From the NCBI RefSeq assembly GCF_025244685.1, contig NZ_CP104202.1, positions 870,323 to 934,322 on the forward strand: a stretch of 64,000 nucleotides of DNA. The letters run 5' to 3'. The notes beneath the pieces were generated by a model that was not told where the DNA came from, did not search any database, and saw only the letters and a list, made by a program, of their open reading frames with translations. Made by a program: the position numbers and the translations under genes. Below are positions 17,010-26,441 of the stretch, piece after piece. Position 1 is the first letter of the stretch, and the number at the start of each line of letters is the position of its first letter. The stretch comes from Chlorobaculum sp. MV4-Y (GTDB taxonomy: Bacteria; Bacteroidota; Chlorobiia; Chlorobiales; Chlorobiaceae).

Positions 17010-18236
17010 ATGTCTAAAAAAATCGTCGTATTGGGAGCGGGTACCGCCGGAACGATTGTCTCGAACAATCTGAGGCGTCACCTCCCGGCAGACTGGGAAA
17101 TCACGGTTATTGATCGTGATGACGATCACATTTATCAGCCGGGTCTCCTGTTCGTGCCGTTCGGAGTTCAGAAATCGAGCACTCTGGTCAAATCGAGGAA
17201 GAAGTACATTACTGCGGGTATCAATTTCGTCATGGATGAAATCACCCATATCGATCCGGAAAAGAAAGAGGTCAAGACCAAAAACCACACTTTTACCTAC
17301 GACTTCCTCGTTATCAGCACTGGTTGCCGTATCGCTCCGGAGGAGAACGATGGTTTGATGGAAGCCTGGGGCAAGAACGCGTTCACGTTCTACTACAAGG
17401 AGGCGGCTGATCAGCTCAGGCTGCGCCTGAAAGAGTTCGATGGCGGAAAGCTGGTCATGAACATCGCCGAGCTGCCGTTCAAATGCCCGGTGGCGCCGAT
17501 CGAGTTTGTCTTTATGGCGGACTGGTTCCTGAAAAAGAAGGGGGTCAGGAACAAATCGGAAATCGAGCTGGTCACGCCGCTGCCAATGGCCTTCACCAAG
17601 CCCAAGGCTGCTGCGGTTTTCACCGAGTCGGCAAGGGAAAAGAACATCAAGATCACTACGAGCTTTGAGCTCAACCGTGTCGATGGCAAGGAGAAATTCA
17701 TCGAGTCGGTGCAGGGCGACAAGGTCAAGTATGATACGCTGGTTATTGTGCCGACCACCATCGGCGATCCGGTCATCAGCAACTCCGGCATGGACGACGG
17801 TATCGGTTACGTGCCGACGCACCACAACACCCTCAAGGCACTCAAGCACGATGGCGTTTATGTGATCGGCGACGCCACCAACGTACCGACTTCAAAGGCT
17901 GGTTCGGTTGCGCACTACGAGGCGGACGTCGTGGTTTTCAACATCATGGCCGAAATCTACGGCGCCAAGCCGGAGGAGATCTTCGACGGTCACTCGACCT
18001 GTTTTATCGTCTACTCCAAAGGCACTTCATCGCTCATCGACTTCAACTACAAGATCGAGCCGTTGCCGGGCAAGTTCCCGATGCCAAAGCTCGGGCCATT
18101 CTCGCTGTTGAAGGAGACCAAGATGAACTGGTATGGCAAGCTCGCCTTCGAGCCGCTCTACTGGAACGTCCTGCTCGATGGCAAACACCTCGGTATGCCT
18201 CCTACCCTTGTTATGGCCGGTAAAGAGGTCGGATAA
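17010..18236 (+). CDS. sulfide:quinone oxidoreductase-like flavoprotein
   Basis: Starting at ATG 17010 (GGAGG 8 bases ahead) gives 408 residues with no signal peptide. FAD-binding VVLGAGTAGTIVSNNLRR is near the N-terminus and VYVIGDATNVPTSKAG (284-299) is the second FAD motif. C159 in LPFKCPVAPIEF and C331 in HSTCFIVYS sit where the two catalytic cysteines of SQR lie. A third, C106, is in ISTGCRIAP, a different place from the third cysteine of classical SQR. The C-terminus is amphipathic, suiting monotopic binding to the membrane. It fits a SqrE or SQR-like branch seen in GSB; the substrate may be sulfide or polysulfide. Confidence 0.85.
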   Translation: MSKKIVVLGAGTAGTIVSNNLRRHLPADWEITVIDRDDDHIYQPGLLFVPFGVQKSSTLVKSRKKYITAGINFVMDEITHIDPEKKEVKTKNHTFTYDFLVISTGCRIAPEENDGLMEAWGKNAFTFYYKEAADQLRLRLKEFDGGKLVMNIAELPFKCPVAPIEFVFMADWFLKKKGVRNKSEIELVTPLPMAFTKPKAAAVFTESAREKNIKITTSFELNRVDGKEKFIESVQGDKVKYDTLVIVPTTIGDPVISNSGMDDGIGYVPTHHNTLKALKHDGVYVIGDATNVPTSKAGSVAHYEADVVVFNIMAEIYGAKPEEIFDGHSTCFIVYSKGTSSLIDFNYKIEPLPGKFPMPKLGPFSLLKETKMNWYGKLAFEPLYWNVLLDGKHLGMPPTLVMAGKEVG

Positions 18237-18261
18237 GGTTTTTGCCGCAGCGGGATTTTCC

Positions 18262-18303
18262 AGCCGGGAGTTTGTTAAAAAGCAGACTCCCGGCTGTTTT
18301 TTT
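18262..18303 (+). terminator. rho-independent terminator after the SQR-like gene
   Basis: AGCCGGGAGT (18262-18271) pairs exactly with ACTCCCGGCT (18286-18295), followed by GTTTTTTT. It terminates rightward transcription before the oppositely oriented restriction-modification gene. Confidence 0.88.
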
Positions 18304-18337
18304 GTTGCCTGGTTCGTCTCGACGATGCATGCAAACC

Positions 18338-21300
18338 TCAGACGGCATCGATCTCGCCCATAATCCGCTCTGTCTCTGTGAGCGCGACGATGATTCGCTG
18401 GTAGTGTTTTACGTCGTCGTAGTTGAGCGTTCGGCCTTTGCGATCCTTGAGCCATTTTTGCGCGGGTTGATAGCCGCCGATGTAGAATTCCCAAGCGGAT
18501 TGGGGGACGCCGTCGAAGTATTGCGTTGCGTTGATGAAGGCTTTGCCGTCCTGATAGTGAACCTTGTCAACAAGATTGTTTCCGGCGATGGGATAGGTGG
18601 TGCCGGGGCGGTCGAGCAGCGGGCTTTCGAGCAGATGGAGTTGCCGCAACTGGCCTCCGAGTTCGACGAGCTTCCAGAACTTTTGCTGGTCGGCGGGATA
18701 GGGAATGCGCGGGAAGTCGATCTTCAGAAACTCCTGAAATTGCTGGCGATACGAAGGGGAGTGCAGCACGGCGTAAATGTAGTCGAGCAAATCAATCGGC
18801 GCGAACGTACCGGGTGTATCTTCTTTTTCCGGCGTGAAATTCAGGCCAAGCCCGTTGGCGATTTGATCGACAATAGTCAGGTTCAGATTCGGCGTTCGAT
18901 GACTTGTGCCATCGATGGATATTTGTCGATCTTCTTGTGGATAAAGATATAAAGGACAAACAACAGGAATGCCTTTGTTGCTATAATGGATACGATTATC
19001 AACCAGGCAGTCAGTTATTTGCACATGTGACCAGTTATTGATAATTGCTTGTCGAGGGATAACCAAGGCGAAATTTTTGACTCGCAATAAATTCCGCATC
19101 ACTTCAAGTCTCGATCTTTCGATAAACTGCGGATCATAATAGATAAACTTCTTGTCAAATGGTCGATATTCAATAGAATTGACAAATTCTTCAAAAAAGC
19201 TTTTTGCAAGCTTTTTTGTGTTATCAATCTTCCATGAAGAGCCATCTTTCAATCGATACTTCTCAAATAAATCTTTTTTGTCGAGCAAAAAGAAATTACA
19301 AATTCGAGCGACTAATTGATCTCGATCATTATCCATGACAAATTCATCTCGCGCGGTAACAATGCCGACAGAGTTGACAGGAAATAGTTCATTGACTGGA
19401 AATCCTTTATTGTAAACCTTTTGAGCCTCAAAATCTTTTCGCACAAAAAAGTATTGCGGCGCATCAAGGTCGAGTTTTGCAAAAGGAAGTGATGCGATTG
19501 AGTTCTTCCAAAGAAAATCATATTTCACTTCTCTCTGCCCAAAAAGATCGTAATGTAAAACCTCAGCCTGCTCGTCTTTTTTCTTCTTTCCCGTCTTTAC
19601 GAAAAGATTGATGCTCACGCCCTGCTGAATATCGAAAACATTTTTGTCGGGCGAGCCATCCGGACAGGCCTCTTTTTTCTTTGCATTGCCGTGCAGATCG
19701 ATCACATAAATCTTGTCGAACGCTTTCAACAATTGCCAGCGCATTCCCCGAAACGTCGGATTGTCGAGAAAACTGTGATTATTGATAAAGGCCAACACGC
19801 CATCACCGTTTTTTTCGACGAAATGTTGACCGTAGCGGATGAACTTCACGTAATCATCGTTCAGCCATTTCGGATTTTTCTCCTTCAGCCTGCCGTCGCC
19901 CGGCTCCTGTTTGTAATCATTCAGCAGACCTTCGATCCACTCGCCCTTGTTCGCCGAATGACCGCTGTACGGCGGATTGCCGAGCACCACCATCACCGGC
20001 GTATCGCGCTTGATGTAATTCGCCTCGCTCGCCTCCTGCGACAGCCAGCTCGCGAACAGCGTTCCCGTTTCGGGATGATGCTCTTCCAGCGAATTGGTCA
20101 AGTAAACCCGCAACCGCTGATCACGCAACGGTTTGTAACCGGTTTCCGAGAGCAGCATGTCGAGCTTCAGGTGCGCCATCGCATATGACGCCATCAGAAT
20201 CTCGAAACCGTTCAGGCGTGGAATCAGGTGGTTTTCGACATAATCACTCCAGATTCCCTCCTGCCCCTCGAACCCCTTGTGAATATGCTTGACGATTTCG
20301 GCCAGAAACGTTCCGGTGCCCGCCGCCGGATCGAGGATTTGCACCTTGTGAACCTCCACCTTTTCCTTGACATAACCATCCTTGAAACGCTTGTCGTGCG
20401 TGGGCTTCGGGATTTCGACCGTGGTTTTGCTCGTGTCCGCCAAACCGTTTCGCAACCCGAACTCCATTTTCAGAATCTCATCGACCGCCCGCACAATGAA
20501 GTTTACCGCCGGCTCCGGCGTGTACCAGACGCCACGACTTTTGCGCAAAGCGGGGTCGTACTCGGCAAGAAAAGTTTCGTAAAAATGGATGACCGGGTCG
20601 TGCTGCTGCGTCGCCTTGCCGAAATCCCTGAGCAGCGCCTTGACGTCGGTCGCCTTGAAGAGATCGGCCAGCGAATCCACGACCCACGCGATCCGGTCGT
20701 CGAGGTCATAGCCCGCGATGCCCTGGAAGAGCTTGCGGAGAAAGGGATTTGACTTCGGAATCAGCTCGGCGGCCTCCCTGCGGTTGAAATTTTCGATTGT
20801 CGGATCGTGCAACCGCGCCGCGAACATGCCGTAGGCAATCGTTTGGGCGTAGATGTCCGCGAACTGGCGCGGCGTAATGTCGTGGATGAGTACCTGCCGG
20901 AAGGCGCTCAACTGGTCGCGCAGCGTCGTGTTGGCTTCGGCCACGCGGTCGCTCGTTTCACGCGCGTCGGAGTCGAGCGCGATGTCGATGATCGAGGCCA
21001 GCAGCCGGGCTTTGGCCGCCATCATTTTCGAGAGCTTCGAGGCCGACCGGATCGTTTGCCCCTCGTACCGCCCAAACTCCCGGATCAGCTCCGCGAAACC
21101 ATCGATATTCTCGGAACGCGCGACAATCCTGCCGTCGCGAATCTCCGCCAGCACGAGCGTCGCCGCGTGTTCGCCGTCGCGGAACAGGCGGAATTCGAGG
21201 TAATCGGTGATAATCAGGTTCCGGAGCGAAGTGCGGTACCGCTCGAATTGCTCGCGAAACTGCCGCCCATCGAGCGGCTTGCCAATATCCTTCGCCTCGA

Positions 21301-21499
21301 TGTAACCGGCGGGAACGCCCGTGCGGGTCAGGATGAAATCCGGAGCGCCGCATTCGATCCGCTGCGGCTCGTTGGTTACCTCGACGCCCGGCAACAGCTC
21401 CGCCAGCAACCCCTGAAGCAGCGGGCGATAGCTGTGCTCGGTGGAAATTCCGGTCTTGAACTGCCGGTTGATGGCCTCGACGTACTCCTGAATCATCAT
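18338..21499 (-). CDS. single-chain restriction-modification enzyme (type IIG / ISP-like)
   Basis: 1053 residues. The N-terminal nuclease shows GAPDFILTRTGVPAGYIEAK: D54, E68, K70 form a PD-(D/E)xK site. The methyltransferase motif I is LDPAAGTGTFLAEI (390-401), and VVLGNPPYSG (508-511 NPPY) makes it an N6-adenine MTase. The C-terminal part (about 640-1050) resembles target-recognition regions of LlaBIII-type ISP enzymes. There is no helicase domain, so it is a type IIG-like enzyme rather than a true ISP. The stretch encoding residues about 616-866 (18900-19650) is A+T-rich relative to the rest, suggesting a swapped recognition domain. The gene is a single unit with no separate specificity subunit. 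Confidence 0.88.
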   Translation of the reverse strand: MMIQEYVEAINRQFKTGISTEHSYRPLLQGLLAELLPGVEVTNEPQRIECGAPDFILTRTGVPAGYIEAKDIGKPLDGRQFREQFERYRTSLRNLIITDYLEFRLFRDGEHAATLVLAEIRDGRIVARSENIDGFAELIREFGRYEGQTIRSASKLSKMMAAKARLLASIIDIALDSDARETSDRVAEANTTLRDQLSAFRQVLIHDITPRQFADIYAQTIAYGMFAARLHDPTIENFNRREAAELIPKSNPFLRKLFQGIAGYDLDDRIAWVVDSLADLFKATDVKALLRDFGKATQQHDPVIHFYETFLAEYDPALRKSRGVWYTPEPAVNFIVRAVDEILKMEFGLRNGLADTSKTTVEIPKPTHDKRFKDGYVKEKVEVHKVQILDPAAGTGTFLAEIVKHIHKGFEGQEGIWSDYVENHLIPRLNGFEILMASYAMAHLKLDMLLSETGYKPLRDQRLRVYLTNSLEEHHPETGTLFASWLSQEASEANYIKRDTPVMVVLGNPPYSGHSANKGEWIEGLLNDYKQEPGDGRLKEKNPKWLNDDYVKFIRYGQHFVEKNGDGVLAFINNHSFLDNPTFRGMRWQLLKAFDKIYVIDLHGNAKKKEACPDGSPDKNVFDIQQGVSINLFVKTGKKKKDEQAEVLHYDLFGQREVKYDFLWKNSIASLPFAKLDLDAPQYFFVRKDFEAQKVYNKGFPVNELFPVNSVGIVTARDEFVMDNDRDQLVARICNFFLLDKKDLFEKYRLKDGSSWKIDNTKKLAKSFFEEFVNSIEYRPFDKKFIYYDPQFIERSRLEVMRNLLRVKNFALVIPRQAIINNWSHVQITDCLVDNRIHYSNKGIPVVCPLYLYPQEDRQISIDGTSHRTPNLNLTIVDQIANGLGLNFTPEKEDTPGTFAPIDLLDYIYAVLHSPSYRQQFQEFLKIDFPRIPYPADQQKFWKLVELGGQLRQLHLLESPLLDRPGTTYPIAGNNLVDKVHYQDGKAFINATQYFDGVPQSAWEFYIGGYQPAQKWLKDRKGRTLNYDDVKHYQRIIVALTETERIMGEIDAV

Positions 21500-21649
21500 A
21501 TCGAAAACGCGGAAAGTGAGCAGGGAAGGGTTTGAAAGACTACGGGAAAGATACGGATTGTTCGCGAGAAAGAGAGGAGAAGACAGCAGCGAAAAACAGC
21601 CGGTTCGCGGCTGGACGATTTGCGCGTTTTGGATGGCTGTTGTACATTA

Positions 21650-21659
21650 GCGCCGCTAT
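21650..21659 (+). promoter_or_regulatory. candidate promoter element (TTGTACATTA)
   Basis: TTGTACATTA lies 28 bases ahead of the nuclease start, similar to the elements at 7761 and 25259. Confidence 0.3.
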
Positions 21660-21687
21660 TTTCAATCAGTTATGCCGTAGTGCCATC

Positions 21688-22230
21688 ATGAGGAAGTTTG
21701 TCTCAGCCACGCTGTTTTTCTCCGCCATCCTGTCGTTTTCACCCGCTCACGCCTCCGCAGCTCCCATCAAATCCACCGGCACGATCGATCTCTATTTCTC
21801 GCCCCGTGGCGGCGCGACGGCGGCTGTCGTGCGCGAGATCGACGGGGCGCGGCGTGAAATTCTCATCCAGGCCTACTCGTTCACTTCGAAGCCCATCGCG
21901 CAGGCCATCGTGAAGGCGAGCAAGCGGGGCGTGAAGGTGGTGGCGGTGCTCGACAAGAGCCAGCGCAAGGAGCGATACACCGAAGCGGATTTTCTGGCCC
22001 ATATGCGCATTCCGACCTTTATTGACGACAAGCACGCCATCGCGCACAACAAGATCATCATCATCGACCGCGCGACCTTGATCACCGGATCCTTCAATTT
22101 CACCAAAGCCGGCGAAGAGAAAAACGCCGAGAATCTCATGGTCATCAAGGGGAACAAACCGCTGGTGAACCGGTATGTCCAGAATTTCGAACTGCACCGG
22201 GCGCACTCTGTCAGGTATGGCGGGAAGTGA
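21688..22230 (+). CDS. exported phospholipase D-family nuclease (Nuc-like)
   Basis: 180 residues from ATG 21688. The signal peptide is ATLFFSAILSFSPAHA. One HKD motif, HAIAHNKIIIIDRATLITGS, marks a single-domain PLD protein that acts as a dimer (Nuc/EndA-like). IDLYFSPRGGATAAVV resembles the start of the fold. Family members cut DNA or RNA non-specifically without metal. It lies beside the restriction-modification gene in divergent orientation but has no evident functional link to it. Confidence 0.88.
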   Translation: MRKFVSATLFFSAILSFSPAHASAAPIKSTGTIDLYFSPRGGATAAVVREIDGARREILIQAYSFTSKPIAQAIVKASKRGVKVVAVLDKSQRKERYTEADFLAHMRIPTFIDDKHAIAHNKIIIIDRATLITGSFNFTKAGEEKNAENLMVIKGNKPLVNRYVQNFELHRAHSVRYGGK

Positions 22231-22348
22231 CGGGGCCGTGGTCGGCAAACGGCTCGCGTCCTGAATCCAAAGCACGGGAAAAACGCTCCGGGCAATTCGG
22301 GACCGTCGTGGTTTTGCTTATCCCACACGGAAACCACTTATTCAATGG

Positions 22349-22576
22349 CTATATCGGCAGCGGCGCGTCATCGGGATTCGGAGCTGGCGCATCATCCGGG
22401 TTGCCGGGCGGTGGCGCGTCGTCGGGATTGACGGGGGCGGGGTAGTCGTCTGGCACTGGCGGGGGTGCATCCAGAGAAGATATAAATCGCATAGCGGAGG
22501 GCTCCGTTGGAACATCTGCCCAGCCGATCATGAAAAACGGAAGGATCAGCAGGACGCGGAGACTTCTGGTTGCCAT
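22349..22576 (-). CDS. small secreted proline/aspartate repeat protein
   Basis: 75 residues: a signal peptide (RVLLILPFFMIGWADV) then a repeated P-x-NPDDAP unit (VNPDDAPPPGNPDDAPAPNP and once more). The repeat spans residues about 45-75. No family known. The opposite strand is also open, but that reading lacks a leader. It may be a cell-surface spacer. Confidence 0.45.
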   Translation of the reverse strand: MATRSLRVLLILPFFMIGWADVPTEPSAMRFISSLDAPPPVPDDYPAPVNPDDAPPPGNPDDAPAPNPDDAPLPI

Positions 22577-22777
22577 ACCTGAAAATGTTCGGGTTGACGA
22601 AACGCTCGGGAATATATGTGTATCGAAGGTAGGGAAACTTTGAAATAAATAGAAAAACTGACTGAGGATTTTGTGATGCGGAGGGTGATGAGTGCCGCAG
22701 TTCGCTTATTCTTCGGGCGACGGGAAGCCGGAAACTGCGTCGAACAGCTCGTCTCCCCGCATCGCCACTCGCGCGCC

Positions 22778-24067
22778 TTAGCTTCGCTTTCCGAAAAATC
22801 TTCTTTTGCGCCCGGGGCGTTTCGTGCCCGTTTCGGCGGGGTTGTGGGGTTGTGGCTGCTTCGGTTTTGGCTCGTTATGACCGGCGTTGCCTTTTTTCGA
22901 CGCGGCGGGTTTTGGCGGTTCCACGTCAAAGTTCGTCATCGGGAACGGGTGCTCTTCGATGACCGGGATTTTTCGGGCGATCAGTTTTTCGATGTCGCGC
23001 AGGTACGCTTTCTCTTCGGCGTTGCAGAAGGAGTATGCGGCTCCACGGTTTCCGGCCCGTCCAGTTCGGCCAATGCGGTGCACGTAGGTTTCCGGGATGT
23101 TGGGCAGATCGATGTTGATCACATATTCGAGTTCATCGATGTCGATTCCCCGCGCGGCGATGTCGGTGGCGACCAGCACTCTCGTTTGCCTCGTCTTGAA
23201 GTTGCCGAGTGCACGCTGGCGGGCGTTTTGCGATTTGTTGCCGTGAATCGCCTCGGCGGTGATGTTGTGGTGCGCCAGAAAACGGGCCACCTTGTCCGCG
23301 CCGTGCTTGGTTCGCGTGAAGACCAGCGCGCTTGCGATGTTTCGCTCTTTGAGCAGGTGGGCGAGCAGGCTGTTCTTGTTTTCGCGATCAACGAACAGAA
23401 TCTGCTGGTTGATGATCTCGACGGTCGATGAAACCGGCGTGACCATGACCTCTTTCGGGTTGTGCAGAATCGCAGCGGAGAGCTTGATGATTTCGGGCGG
23501 CATGGTGGCCGAAAAGAAGAGTGACTGCCGCTTTTTCGGTAGAACCGCCAGTACTCGCCTGATGTCGTGAATGAAGCCCATGTCGAGCATCCGATCAGCT
23601 TCGTCGAGCACGAAATATTCGATGTCGCGCAGGTGCAGGTGACCCTGGCCGATCAGGTCGAGCAGACGGCCCGGCGTAGCGACCAGAATATCGACGCCCT
23701 GCACGAGCCGCGCGGTCTGCGGGTTCTGGTTGACGCCACCGAAGATCACCGTGTTGATCAGGCCGGTATGGCGGCCATAGGCGGTGAAGCTTTCGCCGAT
23801 CTGGATTGCCAGCTCCCTGGTCGGGGTGAGCACGAGGCAGCGGATTTTACGCTTTTCGCCGTGCATCCGGCTCTGGTGCAGCAGTTGCAGCACGGGCAGC
23901 GCGAAGGCGGCGGTTTTGCCGGTGCCGGTCTGGGCGCAGGCAAGCAGGTCGTTGCCGTCAAGAATGACCGGGATGGCTTCTTTCTGTATCGGGGTTGGAG
24001 ATGTGTAACCCTCCTGGTCGAGGGCTTTGCGCAGATGATCGATGATTCCGAGAGCGGAAAAAGGCAT
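22778..24067 (-). CDS. rhlE: DEAD-box ATP-dependent RNA helicase (RhlE-like)
   Basis: Taking MPFSALGI (24067) as the start gives 429 residues. Motifs are AQTGTGKT (45-52), [20 protein letters not shown] (155-158), SAT (186-188), [25 protein letters not shown] and [12 protein letters not shown]. The C-terminal 70 residues are basic and disordered ([14 protein letters not shown] at the end), as in RhlE. It unwinds RNA duplexes in ribosome assembly or decay. A longer frame extends to 24430 but lacks helicase-like sequence. Confidence 0.9.
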   Translation of the reverse strand: MPFSALGIIDHLRKALDQEGYTSPTPIQKEAIPVILDGNDLLACAQTGTGKTAAFALPVLQLLHQSRMHGEKRKIRCLVLTPTRELAIQIGESFTAYGRHTGLINTVIFGGVNQNPQTARLVQGVDILVATPGRLLDLIGQGHLHLRDIEYFVLDEADRMLDMGFIHDIRRVLAVLPKKRQSLFFSATMPPEIIKLSAAILHNPKEVMVTPVSSTVEIINQQILFVDRENKNSLLAHLLKERNIASALVFTRTKHGADKVARFLAHHNITAEAIHGNKSQNARQRALGNFKTRQTRVLVATDIAARGIDIDELEYVINIDLPNIPETYVHRIGRTGRAGNRGAAYSFCNAEEKAYLRDIEKLIARKIPVIEEHPFPMTNFDVEPPKPAASKKGNAGHNEPKPKQPQPHNPAETGTKRPGRKRRFFGKRS

Positions 24068-24357
24068 GGTATGCAATAAGGTTGATCGAAATTCGGGACA
24101 CGCAATGTAGCATGTTTCCCTCGAAACCCCGCCGGTTATCTTTATAAAATGGCGCATGAAATGCGAATACCGTGAAGGTGGACGCTGGTGATGAGTGCCT
24201 GGTTGATAGGGCGAAGAGGGTGCCGAGAATTTGGGGCTATTGCAAGGGATTTTCTTATCTTGGCTATCTGTTGGCGCCGTCGGTCGGAAATGATTCTGGC
24301 TGTGATGTGTCTGGCGCCGTAAAGCGGAACATTTCGTGACGATAAAACTACTGAGGA

Positions 24358-25017
24358 ATGAAACAATCCTGGCTTTGGGTATTGCTGCCGTTGGGCATCG
24401 TGCTGACGGTTCTGGCTCTCTTTTTTGCACTGTTTTTCGGAAATCTCATCAATGGCGGATTGCAGTTCGCCCCGGTTGCCCTTTTTACCCTGTCACTTTC
24501 GGCAGGCTCATATGCTCTCGTCAGGGGATTCCGTCTGGGCTGGAACCCTTCAACCATCATAAGCGCAGTGATTGCGCTGTTTGCATTTCTTGCCTCCATC
24601 GTCGCCCTGGCTCTGGAGCTTCAGGGTATGAGAACAGGAGGGGTCATTACCAGCATCTTTACCGTAACGGCTCTGGCCGTCCTCTTCGTATCGAACGGCA
24701 TGGATGAAATCTCGATTGGCAAAAGAAAAAAGGCGGAAATCGCTGTCGGCCCTGCTGAATGGGCTGACCGTATCGAAGCTATTGGCCGTCGCTGCACAAA
24801 GCCCGATGTGAGAACCAAAGTGCTGCGGCTTGGTGGCGAAACCAGATTCCTGACCCCTGGTACCGGTCAGTCGGATATGATGGTTAACCAGACCATCACG
24901 CGAGCTATCGACGAGCTTACCGAAGCGGTCAAACTGGGCAATGAGTCAGCCGCGCTTTCGATGCTGCCAGGCATCAGAAGCCTGTTCGCGCAGAGGGAGA
25001 ACCAGCTGAAGCCGTAA
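24358..25017 (+). CDS. hypothetical membrane protein with four segments
   Basis: 219 residues. Four hydrophobic segments fill the first 120 residues: [58 protein letters not shown] and [17 protein letters not shown] soluble cytoplasmic or periplasmic part of about 100 residues follows ([34 protein letters not shown]). No family recognised. GAGG lies only about 1 base from the ATG, which is unusually close. A terminator follows at 25074. Confidence 0.65.
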   Translation: MKQSWLWVLLPLGIVLTVLALFFALFFGNLINGGLQFAPVALFTLSLSAGSYALVRGFRLGWNPSTIISAVIALFAFLASIVALALELQGMRTGGVITSIFTVTALAVLFVSNGMDEISIGKRKKAEIAVGPAEWADRIEAIGRRCTKPDVRTKVLRLGGETRFLTPGTGQSDMMVNQTITRAIDELTEAVKLGNESAALSMLPGIRSLFAQRENQLKP

Positions 25018-25073
25018 AGTATATCATTGTGTGGCGAGTGACGGAAACTTCTGCTGTCGTAGAATCAAGTTTC

Positions 25074-25115
25074 AAAAGGGGCTGTTCCGGAAATACAATC
25101 GGGACAGCCTCTTTT
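25074..25115 (+). terminator. rho-independent terminator
   Basis: AAAAGGGGCTGTTCC (25074-25088) pairs with GGGACAGCCTCTTTT (25101-25115) with two G-T or mismatched positions; the A/T flanks form a T-run on the plus strand. Confidence 0.8.
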
Positions 25116-25258
25116 CATTCTGGTATGCCTCCTTTTTGCTGTCTGCCGCTTGGGTTAACGTGATTAAGTGTTGAAAAACGGTGGCATTGTGTAACTCGAG
25201 CTTTGGTTCCACGTCAAGCTGTTGTGTCTGGCGCTGCTTTCGCGAAACGCGCCTTTTT

Positions 25259-25270
25259 TTGTTATATTAA
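25259..25270 (+). promoter_or_regulatory. candidate promoter element (TTGTTATATTAA)
   Basis: TTGTTATATTAA lies 38 bases ahead of the bmp lipoprotein start. It matches the pattern TTGTnnATTA seen at 7761 and 21650. The assignment rests on similarity and spacing only. Confidence 0.35.
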
Positions 25271-25308
25271 AAACCAAAATTTTTGACGAATCAACCTCCG
25301 CTACAGGC

Positions 25309-26352
25309 ATGACTTATCGGAAATATTTCTCACTTTTTTTCAGGCTTTCGTCTATTCTGACGATGTTCATGCTGCTTCTTACCGGATGTGCGGGGAAAAA
25401 AAAGGTCTCTGAAAACAATCCGAACGCTTACAAAGTCGGCCTGGTGTTCGATGTTGGTGGTCGCGGAGACAAGTCGTTCAACGATTCGGCTTATAACGGT
25501 CTTGAACAGGCCAAGCAGAAGCTTGGAATACAGTTCGATTACATCGAGCCATCTGGCGAAGGCGCCGACCGCGAGGCAGCGTTGAGGCAGATGGCCGCCG
25601 ATCCCGACGTAAAGCTGATCATTGGCGTCGGCCTGCTCTTTACCGATGACATCACAGCCATCGCGCGTGAGTTTCCTGACAAGAAGTTTGCCTGCATCGA
25701 TTACAATCCGCAGCCGGGAGCACAGATTCCTTCGAACCTTTCCGGTATTACGTTCGAAGAGAAAAAGGGGTCGTTCCTTGCCGGGGCCATTGCGGCGCTC
25801 GAATCGAAGAGCGGCACCATCGGCTTCATCGGCGGCATGGATTCCAACATTATCAGGAAATTCGAGTCCGGCTACATCGAGGGAGCAAAGCATGTCAGGC
25901 CGGACATCAAGGTCATCACCAACTTCATCGGCATGACCGGCAGCGCCTTCAACGATCCGGCCAAAGGCAAGGAGATTGCGCTTGGCCAGTACAGCCAGGG
26001 AGCAGACATCATCTACCAGGCGGCAGGTGCGAGCGGCATGGGCGTCATCGAGGCGGCACGCGAATCGAAAAAGCTCGTGATCTGCACCGACATGGATCAG
26101 TCTTATCTTGCACCCGGCCGCGTCCTGACCAGCATGACCAAAGCTGTTGACAAGGCGGTGTTCACTACCGTCGAGGATGCGATGAATGGAAAGTTCCAGG
26201 GCGGCAAACAGCGGATTTTTGGTCTCGATGGCCGTTACACCGACTATGTCTGGAACAGCGGCAACGACAAGCTGATCGACCAGTCCGTGCACGAGCGCAT
26301 TGAATCGATCCGCAAGGATATTCTGGACGGCAAGATCAAGGTTCAGGAGTAA
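25309..26352 (+). CDS. BMP/PnrA-family lipoprotein, nucleoside-type substrate-binding protein
   Basis: 347 residues. The lipobox FMLLLTGC places the lipidated cysteine at residue 27. The mature part matches the basic membrane protein family: VGLVFDVGGRGDKSFNDSAY, LIIGVGLLFTDDITAIAREF, GSFLAGAIAALESKSGTIGF, GADIIYQAAGASGMGVIEAA, DMDQSYLAPGRVLTSMTKAV. Such proteins bind purine nucleosides for ABC importers. No permease or ATPase gene is adjacent, so its partner must lie elsewhere or it works alone. Confidence 0.85.
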   Translation: MTYRKYFSLFFRLSSILTMFMLLLTGCAGKKKVSENNPNAYKVGLVFDVGGRGDKSFNDSAYNGLEQAKQKLGIQFDYIEPSGEGADREAALRQMAADPDVKLIIGVGLLFTDDITAIAREFPDKKFACIDYNPQPGAQIPSNLSGITFEEKKGSFLAGAIAALESKSGTIGFIGGMDSNIIRKFESGYIEGAKHVRPDIKVITNFIGMTGSAFNDPAKGKEIALGQYSQGADIIYQAAGASGMGVIEAARESKKLVICTDMDQSYLAPGRVLTSMTKAVDKAVFTTVEDAMNGKFQGGKQRIFGLDGRYTDYVWNSGNDKLIDQSVHERIESIRKDILDGKIKVQE

Positions 26353-26441
26353 AACGTCATCATAAGGCGGGTATTGCTCCGGAGATCGAATCCAGGGCGT
26401 CATTCGTCAAAGTAACAGTTCTTCAATACCATACTGCATTT

